A program made the position numbers and the translations under genes. Below the pieces are notes generated by a model, which saw only the letters and a list, made by a program, of their open reading frames with translations, made no database searches and was not told the origin of the DNA. A DNA stretch of 64,000 nt from Oscarella lobularis. Its lineage: Eukaryota > Porifera > Homoscleromorpha > Homosclerophorida > Oscarellidae. Shown here piece after piece: positions 1-10,725 of the stretch; the stretch's first letter is position 1; every line of letters starts with the position of its first letter. Where the stretch lies: assembly GCF_947507565.1 (NCBI RefSeq), contig NC_089187.1, forward strand, positions 372,001-436,000, read 5' to 3'.

Positions 1-1427
1 TGACGTAGAGAAGCCGATCCCCGGCCTGAAGACGCCCGTCTTTCAGTGCCACGCCTCCCAACGTAATATTCTTCACGTAGAGAGGACGCTCGGATTCGTT
101 TCCCGTGGTGACGTCGCGCGACGTCACGGTGAATCCCAACCCGCGCGAATCCTTTTCTAATTCGATAGTAAGTATTTTACCCAATTCTCGCGTATTAGAA
201 ACGACGGGATCTAAAAAATTAATAATAAAATTATTTATTTTTACAAAATATTTATTTATTTATTTACCTAATATGGACGCAGCTTCTTTGGGTAGCGGAA
301 GTGGCTGCGTTTCTTTATTTCCCGGCTGTCGACTCGACGTTCGCACGACTCCCAATTGTATCTGAATGAAATTTCGCGACGTTTCCGCCAAAACTTCTAG
401 CGCTTCCTTATTGGATAAATCCCCAACAGGTTTCCCATTGATTTTAACGATTCGATCCGTAACCAATAGGGGTTCGTCTCCGAGCGTTTTACACTTTGCC
501 TTGTCGATTTCCTGCACGAATATTCCCATATCCTTTCCCCCGCTCGATTTGTAACCGTGCGCGCGAATGCCTAACATGTCACCCAATTTTTTAATATCAA
601 CAACTCGCACGTCGTCCCCGGATGACGCGTGACACTTGGCCTCTTCCGTTTCGTCCATCCATCGATTGATGAGAGACGGCGACGGTTGCATCGTCGATTG
701 GCGCACGCCGACGCGAGCGAAATTTCCCGCGTCGCTTTTCGTCGGCGATTCGGGCGGCGGTAACGGCGCAACGGCATCGTCTTCCTCTTCCAAGACAGCT
801 GCGCCTAATTAATTAAATACGTATGCATGCGACCACGCCCCCACGCGCTTTCTCTCATTTTTTTTTCTTACCGTCCGACGGCGGTCTTTCGCCGAGACTC
901 GACTCCTTTTCGATCGCTTTCGTCGGATTCGTCGACGATTCGTTCGACGATTCGCTCGTTCCGTCGCCGGCGCGATGACTGACTTCTTCGAAGACGGCGA
1001 TCAGCTGAAAACGTTTGCTTTTCGTTTTCGACGAGAGTAGGGAGAGGAAAAATCGACGCGTACCTTGTCGCGATCGTCGGCGACGTCGCTGACGAGATCG
1101 TCCGGATCGAGAATCGCATCGTCTTCGGCGGTTTGAAGCGTTTTCACGACGACTCGCTCATCGGACGCCTGTACACGTACACGGGTTCGAAATCGACACG
1201 ACCCGCTCCCACGCGTCCCCAATCGATTTCTCTCACGATTTGGCAACAATGTGACGCGAGATGTAGATGGGGGGTGGGGCTCGATTTATTCAGTAACTGT
1301 ACTGTACCTTTCCGACGGCTTTCTTGTATCGGAGAACGGCGCGCGCGATGAGCTCCTTAACGGGCACGTCGCCACCGCCGCAGGGAACGATTACCTTGAC
1401 CGAGTCGAAGCAAACGGTCACCTTCAT
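1..1427 (-). CDS. PARD3: Partitioning defective 3 (Par-3) homologue, N-terminal part
   Basis: Polarity scaffold of the Par-3/Par-6/aPKC complex, acting at the cell cortex and junctions. Exons on the minus strand are 1308-1427, 1064-1168, 872-1004, 268-798 and 1-156 (cut by the window edge), and all phases close. The start at 1427 opens with MKVTVCF, the conserved beginning of the Par-3 CR1/NTD self-association domain. It continues through VIVPCGG and ILDPDDLVSDVADDRDK, matching the family pattern to about residue 85. A PDZ domain spans about residues 188-270 (DRIVKINGKPVGDL), followed by a second PDZ starting GLGFTVTSRDV and running to LQAGDRLLYV at the edge. Between CR1 and PDZ1 is a Ser/Glu-rich linker. 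PDZ3 and the aPKC-binding region lie outside the window. Identification is by motif order and is very secure. Confidence 0.95.
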
Positions 1428-1898
1428 CGAACGTACGGGGACTTTCGAACGGTCGATTTTTCGCTCCGCGCGAGACGCTTGAGACGCTAATGATAACAGA
1501 AGCTCTAACTTTGAACCCAAAACGGGATAATGCGCAAGTCGATCGCGGAGCGGGCGCGTCGGGGTGGGCCTGTTTTCTATTGAAAGTGTGGCACGTGACT
1601 CGAGCTAGCCAATGGGGTCGGGGCGGAGTCTTTCATGTTCGTCGTTTGCCTTTTGTACGGTCGCGATGGCGTCGGCAGCGTCTATAGTGTGTTGTTCGGG
1701 GTTAGAACGGGCTTCGCATCCGGGTGACGTCAACTGGATGACGAGATTTACGACGATTTGGGCGCTGCGGTTGGGCGGAGCGTGGGAGGGGGCGTGGGAG
1801 CTCACAGGTGTAAAGACTCGCATAAACAGACGCATTGAGTTTCATCGCCGCGATTGGATAGAAAAAACAAACTAAAATCTAATACAAAACATATTAAG
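1428..1898. other. Intergenic: Par-3 5' flank and MINDY4 3' flank
   Basis: About 470 bp between two minus-strand genes. Short frames are open on both strands, but none has splice-consistent continuation or a recognisable motif. It should hold the Par-3 promoter/5' UTR and the MINDY4 3' UTR. Confidence 0.5.
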
Positions 1899-4203
1899 TC
1901 ATAACAGCGGTTCCGTGTCGTTCCAGTCAACGGAACACCGTTTCCATCTAAAAAAAATCATTATTAGAAGTCTCAATTTTTTGACTAACGTACTTCGTTT
2001 GAATGCATAATTCGAGTGGCGGTATCAGGTCTTTTTCGGCGTGTTTGCCTTCACCTCCCATAGCTACAATAGATACTATAAAATATTAAAAATTTAATAT
2101 TATTGATTAGGACCAATAGTGAGACGTATGGGCTCGTCTTGCTTTGCCAGTCCATCATAATAGAACAAATCAAAACGCTTTTTACTAACAAGAAAAACAT
2201 ATAAAAATGACTAGGTTAAAATAGAGTACGGTGTACCTATCATCAAGAATCTTGACATCAGAAGAAAAAAGAACTGTGAAATGGCTCTCGCTACAGACGA
2301 GCCATATAGGATACTTGGGCGATTTTAAAAAACTTCCCACCTTTATTACAAACGTCAAACCAATTAAAAATAAATATTAATTAAACCTGGCATGAGCCGT
2401 AGTGTTCAAATAGAGACAAGAACCCGACATCACATCGTTTCTCTATTCCTTTTAGTAGCGACTACACGACAAATTAATTAAAATAGCAGAACTTTTATTA
2501 ATTAATTTACCGTTTTGCTTCCGCCCGTATCAAGATCAATTTCCCCGTTGAATACGTTGGACGATGCTCTGCCTGTTATAATGAGATTGACCATTTCTTG
2601 CGTGCAGTAGCCGTGCATTCCCATCAGTCTTCCTTTTGAATCATCCATGTCAAGCATTACGCTATTATGGAATAAGAAAATCAACACCTATATTATAATC
2701 TATTGATATTTTATTTATTACTTCTCAAGTCCCCGCGAGAGAATGACGCAATAGAGAAATAATATGGCCCCGTTTCCAGACGAATTTTCAAACTATTCAA
2801 AATGCTTACTATAGTAGAGCTATTAGCAAAAAATCCCTACTTGGCTAATATTATTCTTGAGAAGAGTCGCTACGTCTGCTTTGGTATCAGCATACATCAG
2901 AGTCAACTTAATTACGTAATCAATTATTATATATAATAATCAAAGCCACTTTCTCTTACGCGTTCAGTCAATCTGTCAGACTTGTACCTTCCCGGAACAG
3001 AGCCGACAAAAGAACGTTGCTCTGACGACGATACCCGCGCGAGACACGCCCTCTGTCCCCCACCACATTGCCACAATATATCAGCCATGGCATCTAACAA
3101 AGCCCGTCGTCTCTCTCGCTCATCAAATCTAAATGTGTGCTGACAAAATGAATAAAAATAATTGATCAATTGTATATATTGCCTAGGCTTGTGTTCTGTG
3201 AACAGTAGGTGCTTCAGTACGTAAGCTTGAAGCGACGCTAAGAGACCGCATGGTCCCCCCTAGCAGCAGTTTTTATTATTTATTTTTTTGGAATGTTGAG
3301 ATATTTGCCTTGAATTGTACAAGTCCATATTCGAGGTTGCAAATATCGCAGAATACAAAACTCTGGCGTTGCCATTCCGAGTTGAAAAACGTAATTGCAT
3401 TTCCAAAAATAATCGATTTTAGCGACTAATAATATAAACCATGTATTCAATGTCCTTCCTGTACTTAGAGAGTCATCTCACCATAGCTGTACTCAAATCA
3501 ATTGGTACACCCTGAAACGAAGATCCTGCCCCGCGAAAACCAGAATTCTCTAAAATGTACTATCAAAAATCTACAATTTGTATTATTATTATTAATTATC
3601 ACGTAATAATCTAGGAGCTGGACTAATATCAACTTCATCTTCAATGTCTTCGAATAATAGACTATCTTCTTTTTTTGTTGTTGCAGTTGCTTTGGGCGGC
3701 ATGGCAACCAATATCCGGGAAGGCTCCACGTCGTTCTTTTGCAAAGGTCTCGATTTTCTTTTCTTGTCGTCTGTTGCCCCGGATGTAGAGACGGCCCCGC
3801 CCTTTCGGACAAAATATTGCGTCATAACCTCGATCATTGTCTTCAAGGGAACCGAATCTTCCTACGGTATGTTAGTCGAGGTAAGACACTGTTATATTCG
3901 TCGATTTTTTTCTTCTAACTTTATTTTTCTTCATTAAATATTCGATGTGCATCGTTTTCGCCAATATCTGACGATTACTAATGCTTGGGAAATTCTAATG
4001 TTAGTTCGAGAGAACGTTTCTATGTTTCTATCGAATGCCTTTGCGAGTTTCGCGGCATTTCTTCGTCGAGAACGCTCAGCGTTTTCTTCAGACCCTAGTC
4101 CGAGCTCCATGGCGACGGGCAAATCAAACGTAAACAAACTCTAAACCTTTCTGCTTAAATATTCTCGCACTAGACTCTTCGACAGTTCCTCGATTGAGCT
4201 CAT
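1899..4203 (-). CDS. MINDY4: MINDY-family deubiquitinase, MINDY4/FAM188B type
   Basis: Cysteine protease of the MINDY family, which trims ubiquitin chains (K48 preference is known for MINDY-1/2; inferred here). Sixteen exons, all phases closing to 507 aa: 4147-4203, 4039-4094, 3920-3983, 3603-3861, 3482-3549, 3309-3425, 3183-3259, 2960-3128, 2841-2906, 2722-2792, 2511-2661, 2387-2461, 2237-2340, 2114-2184, 1994-2063, 1899-1947. The N-terminus (LVREYLSRKGLKKT) looks like a LisH motif. The catalytic Cys is about residue 211 in GGPCGLLASLQ, and the likely catalytic His is about residue 430 in PIWLVCSESHF. CTQEMVNLIITGRASSNVFN and the C-terminal PPLELCIQTKW motif point to the MINDY4 branch rather than MINDY1/2/3. 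Vertebrate MINDY4 is longer because of a bigger linker. Three donors (after 4039, 3309 and 3183) must be GC rather than GT to keep frame. Confidence 0.93.
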
Positions 4204-4348
4204 AGCGCCGACTGGGAGGCGAAGACGTCAAATTTTGCTCTCGTCAGTGACGTGCTTTAGATTGCACGTGATGAAGGTGATAAAGCGCATGCTTAGTTTA
4301 TTTCGCTAGAGAAAGAGACTCAGAGGTTCCCCCTGCTTCCTTTGTCAA
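4204..4348. promoter_or_regulatory. Shared divergent promoter of MINDY4 and LRRFIP
   Basis: Only 145 bp separate the two outward-facing start codons, so both 5' UTRs and both promoters must fit here or extend into the genes. No TATA-like box is obvious. Inference from spacing only. Confidence 0.5.
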
Positions 4349-6041
4349 ATGACGGATCCCAAATCGAAGACGCTGCCTCCGAGAGGAACTACGAGGCGTC
4401 CTCTTATCGAACAAGGCGAGGCGATTCGCCAGCTCGTGGCAAAAGTGAGAATAACGGCGCCGCGAGAGTTTTTCGCGCAATTCGCTTTCGAAAATACACT
4501 AGGGCGAAAAGGAGTTAGCCGAAAAGAGAAAAGCTCGAGCTCGAGCTAGGGAAATTCGGCTCCAAAATATACGACAAGAACAGGAGGTAAAAAATCCTTA
4601 GCGCACGCTAGCACAATAGTATTCGTTGTTTTGTGCAGAAAGAGGACGAAGCAGATGGATCTATGGCTCCAAGGAGCGCCGCATCTTTAGTCAGATCACA
4701 AAAGGTACGAAAATTTAAAAAATATAAATTATTCATTTTCTATGTTGTGGATTAGATTGAAAATGGAATCGCTTCCGTTGTGAGTTCTTCGAATTTTTCT
4801 ACATGAGATTTTAATTAAGTTGTGTTCAGGATCAGCTTCAAGATGGAGATTTGGAAAAGAAATTCAAAGAATTGAATGTGGAAAACGCTTCTCTTTTGAA
4901 CGAAAAGGAAAAATTGAAGGCACAAGTGGACCAACTCAAAGACGTGTAAGTCCCTCTCCACAATTTAATAATTCAATTATTTATTTATCTATTATTATTA
5001 TTCTTGATTCAGTGTTGCTGATTTGGAAGAATCAAATCAGGAATTGACTGAAGAAGTCAGAGAAAAAGCAAAGGTAGCAAAGTCAATATTAATTAATTAA
5101 TTAATCATCATAAATATTGAATTTTAGATAATTGGTCAACGCAATTTGGCGTTGGAACGTCAAATAGCCGAACTGGACGAACAAAGACAACAAATTTTAT
5201 TTAGGGATCAATTTTTGGAGGTACGTCTTAATTTCTAGAAATTAAAAAATATTCGTTTATTATTTTCTTTCTAGTCAAAGCACTTGGTACTGCCTGATCC
5301 TTATAGCGATGAAAATGAGAACGACGGCGATTTTCAACTCGGCGAAACTGAGAAAGTGAAAGAATTGGAAGAACAAGTGCGTTCGACAAAAGACGAAAAT
5401 CAATATCTAATAAAAGATGTAATAATACTACTAATACTTATACTAATGTAGATACATAGGGCAAATGGTTTACCTATAGAGAGATCGTTTGAAGAAAGAA
5501 CTCGATAGTTTGAGAGAGGCCATGTCCGCTATGGAAAAGAACGACTCGTTATTCAGTGGTCCAAATTACAGGGATCAATTTCGTAATAATTAATAAATAA
5601 CCCATCATATTTTTTTCTATTTATTTCTTTGCAGGAGACGCTGTGAAGCAGGTGGCCGAGTACAAGCAAAAGTGGCAAATTGTGGATGGAGATAAAGCGA
5701 GACTGGAAGCTCAGGTAATCCCATTGATATACACATAAATATTATTACTATTTTTTTCCTACAAGGTTCAAAGGTTTGAATTGACCACGAAGAGGCTACG
5801 AAAGCAGGTGGAAGACCTGGAACAGAACGAGGAAGATTTGAAATCGAAAAGTCGAAAATCAGCCAGAGAAGTCAGTATAGTATCTCTCAAAGGAAAAAAA
5901 ATAAATAATTACTCTAAAAAATCTTCTCAGCTTCGTCAAGCCCAGACGGAAATCGTGCAATTAAAAGAGGACAACGAGCATTTGCTGAAACGAATCGAAA
6001 ATCTAAGAAAGCCAAAGAATCGTTTTGGGGTCCCGGATTGA
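4349..6041 (+). CDS. LRRFIP1/2-like coiled-coil protein (Flightless-interacting)
   Basis: Twelve exons, all phases closing to 360 aa: 4349-4444, 4503-4586, 4639-4704, 4756-4779, 4830-4945, 5013-5073, 5128-5220, 5275-5418, 5480-5582, 5635-5714, 5766-5870, 5931-6041. The early segment EKELAEKRKARARAREIRLQ corresponds to the family's basic 'AEARLAAKRAARAEAR' region. It is followed by a long coiled coil containing EKEKLKAQVDQLKDV, the hallmark LRRFIP 'YQVDTLKDV' motif. A short non-coil break LVLPDPYSDENEND comes next, then a C-terminal coil (AEYKQKW, then DLEQNEEDLKSKSRK). LRRFIPs bind the LRR of Flightless-I and act in cytoskeletal and innate signalling. One exon is only 24 nt (4756-4779). The family is secure; whether it equals LRRFIP1 or 2 cannot be said, and it probably predates their split. 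Confidence 0.88.
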
Positions 6042-6383
6042 GAGGGGAACCAGTCTTTGGTGGGGGGACAACAAAATAGTATTTACCCACATTATTCTAA
6101 CACTTCACTTGCGTTTTCCCGTATATGTCAGTTTCTAAAACTAGCCCAAGTAGTCGATCTATGCAAAAAACTGGAACAGGACTCTTCCGCGTGACCACGC
6201 CCTTAGGTTCCTCCTCAATTAATAAAGAAGAGGTATGTTAATCAACCGCAGAGCCCAATAGCCGCTACTCTTATTGCATTAAGGTTCAGGTATTCGAACC
6301 ACTTGGGAACTCGCGAGCGATCGTCGGAGAACGATCGAACGTTTTTTCTTCGCTTCGAGTGAGAGCGCGCGCGCGCGCGCGCT
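6042..6383. other. Intergenic with polyadenylation signal and GC dinucleotide run
   Basis: AATAAA at 6221-6226 is a candidate polyadenylation signal for the upstream gene. An alternating GC tract at 6365-6382 ends just before the next gene's ATG. No gene seen. Confidence 0.45.
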
Positions 6384-9300
6384 ATGGAGTCGAGCGCCAA
6401 TGGAGCATCGCCACCTGGTAAAAAATATCTGTATCTGTATCAAATTCGTGGGAACCACGCCGGGCGTTCCGCGACACGAGAATACGAAACGCGCCCCCCA
6501 AATCGCGTCGGAGTCATTCGAGTTCCCGGCGACGCTCTCGAAACGTCGATTTCGCGATCGTTTTTCGCCCCCTTCCACTGTTCCCTTTGTCTTCGCTTTT
6601 TTTCTTCTTCTTTGTTCGTTTGCCCGCGCCGCGCCCCCTACTGTGCGATCGATTCGAAACGTCGAACGAACGTCTCGTAAGCGTGAAGCGTCCTTTTTGA
6701 TCGACGGGCTTCCGTCGTTCCGGGTTTCAACGCGTTGTTTTTCCCTTTAGGCGATTGTTTCGATCTGAAAGACGCGCTTCGTTTGCGGTTGAGACACAGC
6801 TTGAGCCCGTCGAGTCGATCGCCGCCGCCGCAGAGCGGTCGAACGCGAAAAAAGAAGCGCGGAAAGCGAATCATGAGACGACATACGCTGAGCGGAAGTG
6901 CCGCAGCCGAAAATCATCAGAATCATCATCGCGGGAAGGAGTGGCTCGCGAGCGAACGCGAAAAGTTTCTCGAGTTGCTTCGCGTTCGACATCCGAGTCA
7001 AGCGGCGGCGGTCGAAAATGAATTGGAGTGGCAATCGGGCCGATCGGGCGGGGGGCCGAACCGTCGAGGTAAGAGTTCCGTAAGAGATTACGACAGCGTT
7101 ACGGCACTCTCGATTTACACGAAAAATAGCCACAAAATAGCTAGGCGGTTGACAGTTACCGGTAACCGTTTACAGTTCGATTGCACTCTCGTAATACCCA
7201 GCTAATATTCCGGTTCCCGGCCGCGGACTGTCGTAAGAATTTCGTGCCGTAAACAGATTACAGATGCATGAGAGAAATTCTTTCACACGCACGCACCACT
7301 GTTTTGTTTTGCAGACGTAATGTACCTACAATTCAACGGCGAAACGCGCCGCGTCGCCATCCCGCCACACCTAACGATGAAATCGCTGCGCGCGCTCTTC
7401 TCGGACGCGTTCGCGCACTCGCTCGCTCCCGCCCAACTCGAACCCCCCGCCGGGACGATCTACATCCAAGATCCGACGAGCGCGCTCTTCTATCAGCTCG
7501 TCGACGCGCGCGACGTCTACGACAGAGCCATACTCACCGTTCACCTGTTCAATCCGCGCGCCAGTCTCGCGTCGCCGCCCCCGAGAAATGGGGGCGTGGC
7601 TCACGGCAGGTGGCCCAACAAGGCCTCCTCATTGGCTTTCCACGCCGATAGCGATTTATCTGTGTACGTACGTTAATTAGCGCATGCGCGTTCGATTCAT
7701 GATTTATTTTTAGCGAGAAGTTGGAGAGAATGCAAGAGCAATTGAGTCATCTGACTGGACTCGTTCACAGGGCCGTCCAATCGAAAGGAAAAACGGTAGA
7801 AGACGGCGACGCCTCTCTATCTTCATCAAGTACAGTATAGCAAAAAAACACACTTGAATCTAATCTAATGTATATGAGATCTATAGGTGCATCTGTTGCT
7901 ATGGGAACCGAGTATCCTCCTCCCAAGCCAAGAAGACTCTATTTAGACAATGAAAATAATGGAAGACCGTCTCCGCCGCCCTCCGATCCGCCAATGAAAA
8001 CGAGGGGCGTTTCCACTCGGAAGGAGTGGACCTATCGCGCTCTGAGTGTCGAGGAGAAGGATCTGGTGGTAAAGTCCGCCGATGGACTGGTGAGAAATAT
8101 TCGGCATTTGAAAACGGAGTTGCACGCGCTGAGACAACAGCATCGGTCTCAGTGCGAAAGCTTTGCTGGAATGCTCAAAGACTGCAAGGAGAAAATAACG
8201 CGCGCTATATCAGCCAGAGAACCAAAGAGTGAATAAGAAGCTGGCGTATTTAATTTGAACAATACGTCTATAATTTATTTTATTTTTATAGGGATTCTCG
8301 TGAGTTCTGAAACGAGAGGAGATTTGATTTCGGAGGAAGGAGAAGTGGAGAAAATGAACGAGAAATTATTCGACGAGATATTTGAATTGGACGCGGCAGT
8401 GGAAGAAATTCGCGTCGACGTGGTAAAAAGGCATTGTAGGGTCGACGTCAACGAACTAAACAGTCTCCTAACGGAAGTAAAACGAGTCGGAAAAATTCTC
8501 ACGGAAGGAAAAAGTAGAGAAAAGAGACGCGCGCGCTAAGCAACTAATTTTAATTATTCAATTTATCATAGAAACTTTTGATGCTCTTCAGGATAGAATA
8601 AAACCCATAATGACGTCAGAATTAGAAGTCATTGTGAAAGAAGAGAAGTAGAAATTAATTAAATAAATAAATATCTATCTATCTACAAGGGTATCATGTA
8701 CTACTGTGTGTAGATTTCTAAAGGAACAAGGGGAATCTCTAGAAGAAAACCTCGGCAAATGCAAGCGAATGCAGGGAGCGTTGACCGCGCTGAAAAAATT
8801 CGGAAGCGTTCAGCAGTACAGAGATACAACTGTTCCCATCATGACACCAATAGTGCAGGTATAAAGAATATTAGAGGAAAGGGGTCACTTTCCTTGTGAC
8901 GTCGTATCTCTCCGAAGGATCTCAAACTCGATGATCTCTTTGAGAATATTATTGCGTTGGCTCCCAATCACATAGCGAGGGCCGAGTCAGTCAAAGTGAG
9001 CAATAGTTAAATAAATACCGTACTCGCGCAAATAGAGCCCCAGTCTCGTTTAGAACCCCTTTTTGTATAGTATACAGTGGGGTCAGAAAGTTTTCGGCAC
9101 CTTCCAAATTTACTCAGTTCATGCATGTGCGATCTGATGAGTTTCTTTACCCGGAAAGTATACGTATAGTTCCCCATGACCACGTATCTGATATAATAGG
9201 GACACCTTTGTTTATACTAGTAGTTGATAAAATCGCTTTTAAAACACCTGACTGCAGTTAGTGTCAAAAAGCCTGTCCTTTTTACTAGTTGAAACAAAGG

Positions 9301-10228
9301 CGTACCGGGCACCAAGGGTTTCTAAACGTGTTTTTCGGCAGTAAACAGTGTTTTGGGGCTAGTAGTGTACAGATTGTATCGTCAAGGCATAAACTATGTT
9401 AATCTTAGAGGTGCCGAAAACTTTCTGACCCCACTATACATGAGCTGAGAGTTTAGAGCCCCTTTAGTATAGTCTCCCCATTCAAAGTCGTCTTCTTTTT
9501 CTTCTAAGATTGCTGAGCATTCGCACACCTTGCGCAAGCAATTGAGAACGTCGCGAAAAGAGCAACAAGTCGCCAACTTGCTCGATACGGGACGCAAGCG
9601 CTTGAAGCCCGTTCGACGCGTTCTCGAGCAACTCGAGTCCCGTCGAGACGATCTCGTGCGACGAATGTACTTGGAAGATCAGCAGGAAGTGAGATACGGA
9701 AGAGGGCCCCCTCCTCCCTCCGTCCCAAGGTATCAGGGGGGAGCCACCGGCACCGCCCACAACGGCTACACGGGCGATGACGAGATGGGTTATACGGGAC
9801 GAAGGGATAGAGGCGGCGGTGGCGGGTCCAAAAAAAATAGAGATTATTTTTATCATCGGCTTCGTTATCCCGCGAAAGGCCATTCGGCCAGTCCGCCGGT
9901 TCAAGGGGTCGCCGCGAGGCGAGATTATGACTATTATCCCCAGTCGTCCGATGTGAGGCACACGAAAAGTGCCAAGTGGATGCGGAGCGGGTCCGCTCGC
10001 GATGGGTCACGTGATGTGAGCGAGTTTTATAGTCGATCTGGGCCGAGTCTTTCGCACGAGCGTCAATCGCCTTTGTCGCCGTCGAGAAATGGTGGTGGCG
10101 CGGGCGGGGCACGTGATTTGGCTAGACAGGCTCAGTTTCAGAGGAAAGCGCGAGCGCAGTCGGTGAAATTGAATAGGGGAGGAAAGAGAAAGGAGATGAA
10201 CTTGGACCTCGTTACTACAGATCTTTGA
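6384..10228 (+). CDS. p140Cap/SKT (SRCIN1/KIAA1217)-like, AIP3/Bud6-related protein
   Basis: Ten exons, phases close to 799 aa: 6384-6417, 6751-7068, 7315-7663, 7714-7829, 7887-8228, 8292-8513, 8572-8647, 8714-8858, 8918-8995, 9509-10228. A basic, Ser-rich N-terminus is followed by a conserved module (VMYLQFNGETRRVAIPPHL, TIYIQDPTSALFYQLVDARD) matching the N-terminal domain of sickle tail/p140Cap. A short helix (EKLERMQEQLSHLTGLVHRA), a Pro-rich patch (PPPKPRR) and a long helical region (ALSVEEKDLVVKSADGLVRN through HTLRKQLRTSRKEQQ) equivalent to the AIP3/Bud6 core follow. The tail is low-complexity, rich in Gly, Tyr and Arg. In vertebrates these proteins link Src/Cas, cortactin and actin at adhesions and synapses. 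The 513-nt intron 8996-9508 is much longer than its neighbours and holds an inverted-repeat element. Confidence 0.82.
9075..9436. mobile_element. Non-autonomous Tc1/mariner-like inverted-repeat element (MITE)
   Basis: Terminal inverted repeats of 27 identical bases (left AGTGGGGTCAGAAAGTTTTC..., right its reverse complement ending at 9435), with one differing terminal base. TA flanks both ends (9073-9074 and 9437-9438), as expected of a TA target duplication. The 362 bp carries no transposase frame. It lies inside an intron of the p140Cap-like gene and accounts for most of that intron's excess length. Confidence 0.85.
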
Positions 10229-10725
10229 AGTTTCATATGATTATTATCATTATTATTATTATTATTGTAGGCTAAAAATTTATAGACTTGGAAGCATTTT
10301 ACTTATTTCTAATATTTGTATCTCACGTATAGTAGCTAACTTCTAAGTAAGATTTGTGACAACCCTGAATTGGGATTCTAGTAAACACGACTTTATAAAA
10401 AGATCGCTATAGAGACACTTCTTGGCTGATTCTTCAATAGCGGTGACGTCAACTACACCCTCTATTTCTGCGTAATAAAACTACCGGACACTCCCTTTTT
10501 TCCCACTACCGGATACGGGACTCGGTAAGATATCAATCGAAGGATCTCTGGGACACCGAACAGTGCCAAAGGCATTCGCATCTTCTCTCCTCCGTATCGT
10601 TCTCTCGTCAGCTTTCAAGCGCAGAAAACGCGTCTTACAAGGTAGTAACGACACTACGAAACGTTCTCGAGCAAAATCGCGCAACCGGCGCCTCGTTTCG
10701 CGCAGAATTGCACCTCGAATCGAAA
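10229..10725. other. Intergenic between p140Cap-like gene and integrin beta
   Basis: A TTA/TTG-rich run follows the stop (about 10235-10268). Nothing else is recognisable. It should contain the integrin beta promoter and 5' UTR. Confidence 0.4.

Noticed and set aside
1605-1875. Overlapping frames on both strands between Par-3 and MINDY4
   Set aside because: No splice continuity or recognisable motif, and the flanking gene ends are fully accounted for.
4010-4040. Stop codon apparently interrupting MINDY4 exon 2
   Set aside because: Resolved by a GC donor after 4039 and the acceptor CCCAAG before 3983, which restores the conserved SISNRQILAKTMHIEYL segment.
6365-6382. GC dinucleotide run as Z-DNA regulatory element
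   Set aside because: Possible, but nothing beyond the short alternating tract supports a function.
9504-10112. 202-codon minus-strand frame
   Set aside because: Lies opposite the last exon of the p140Cap-like gene; low-complexity shadow.
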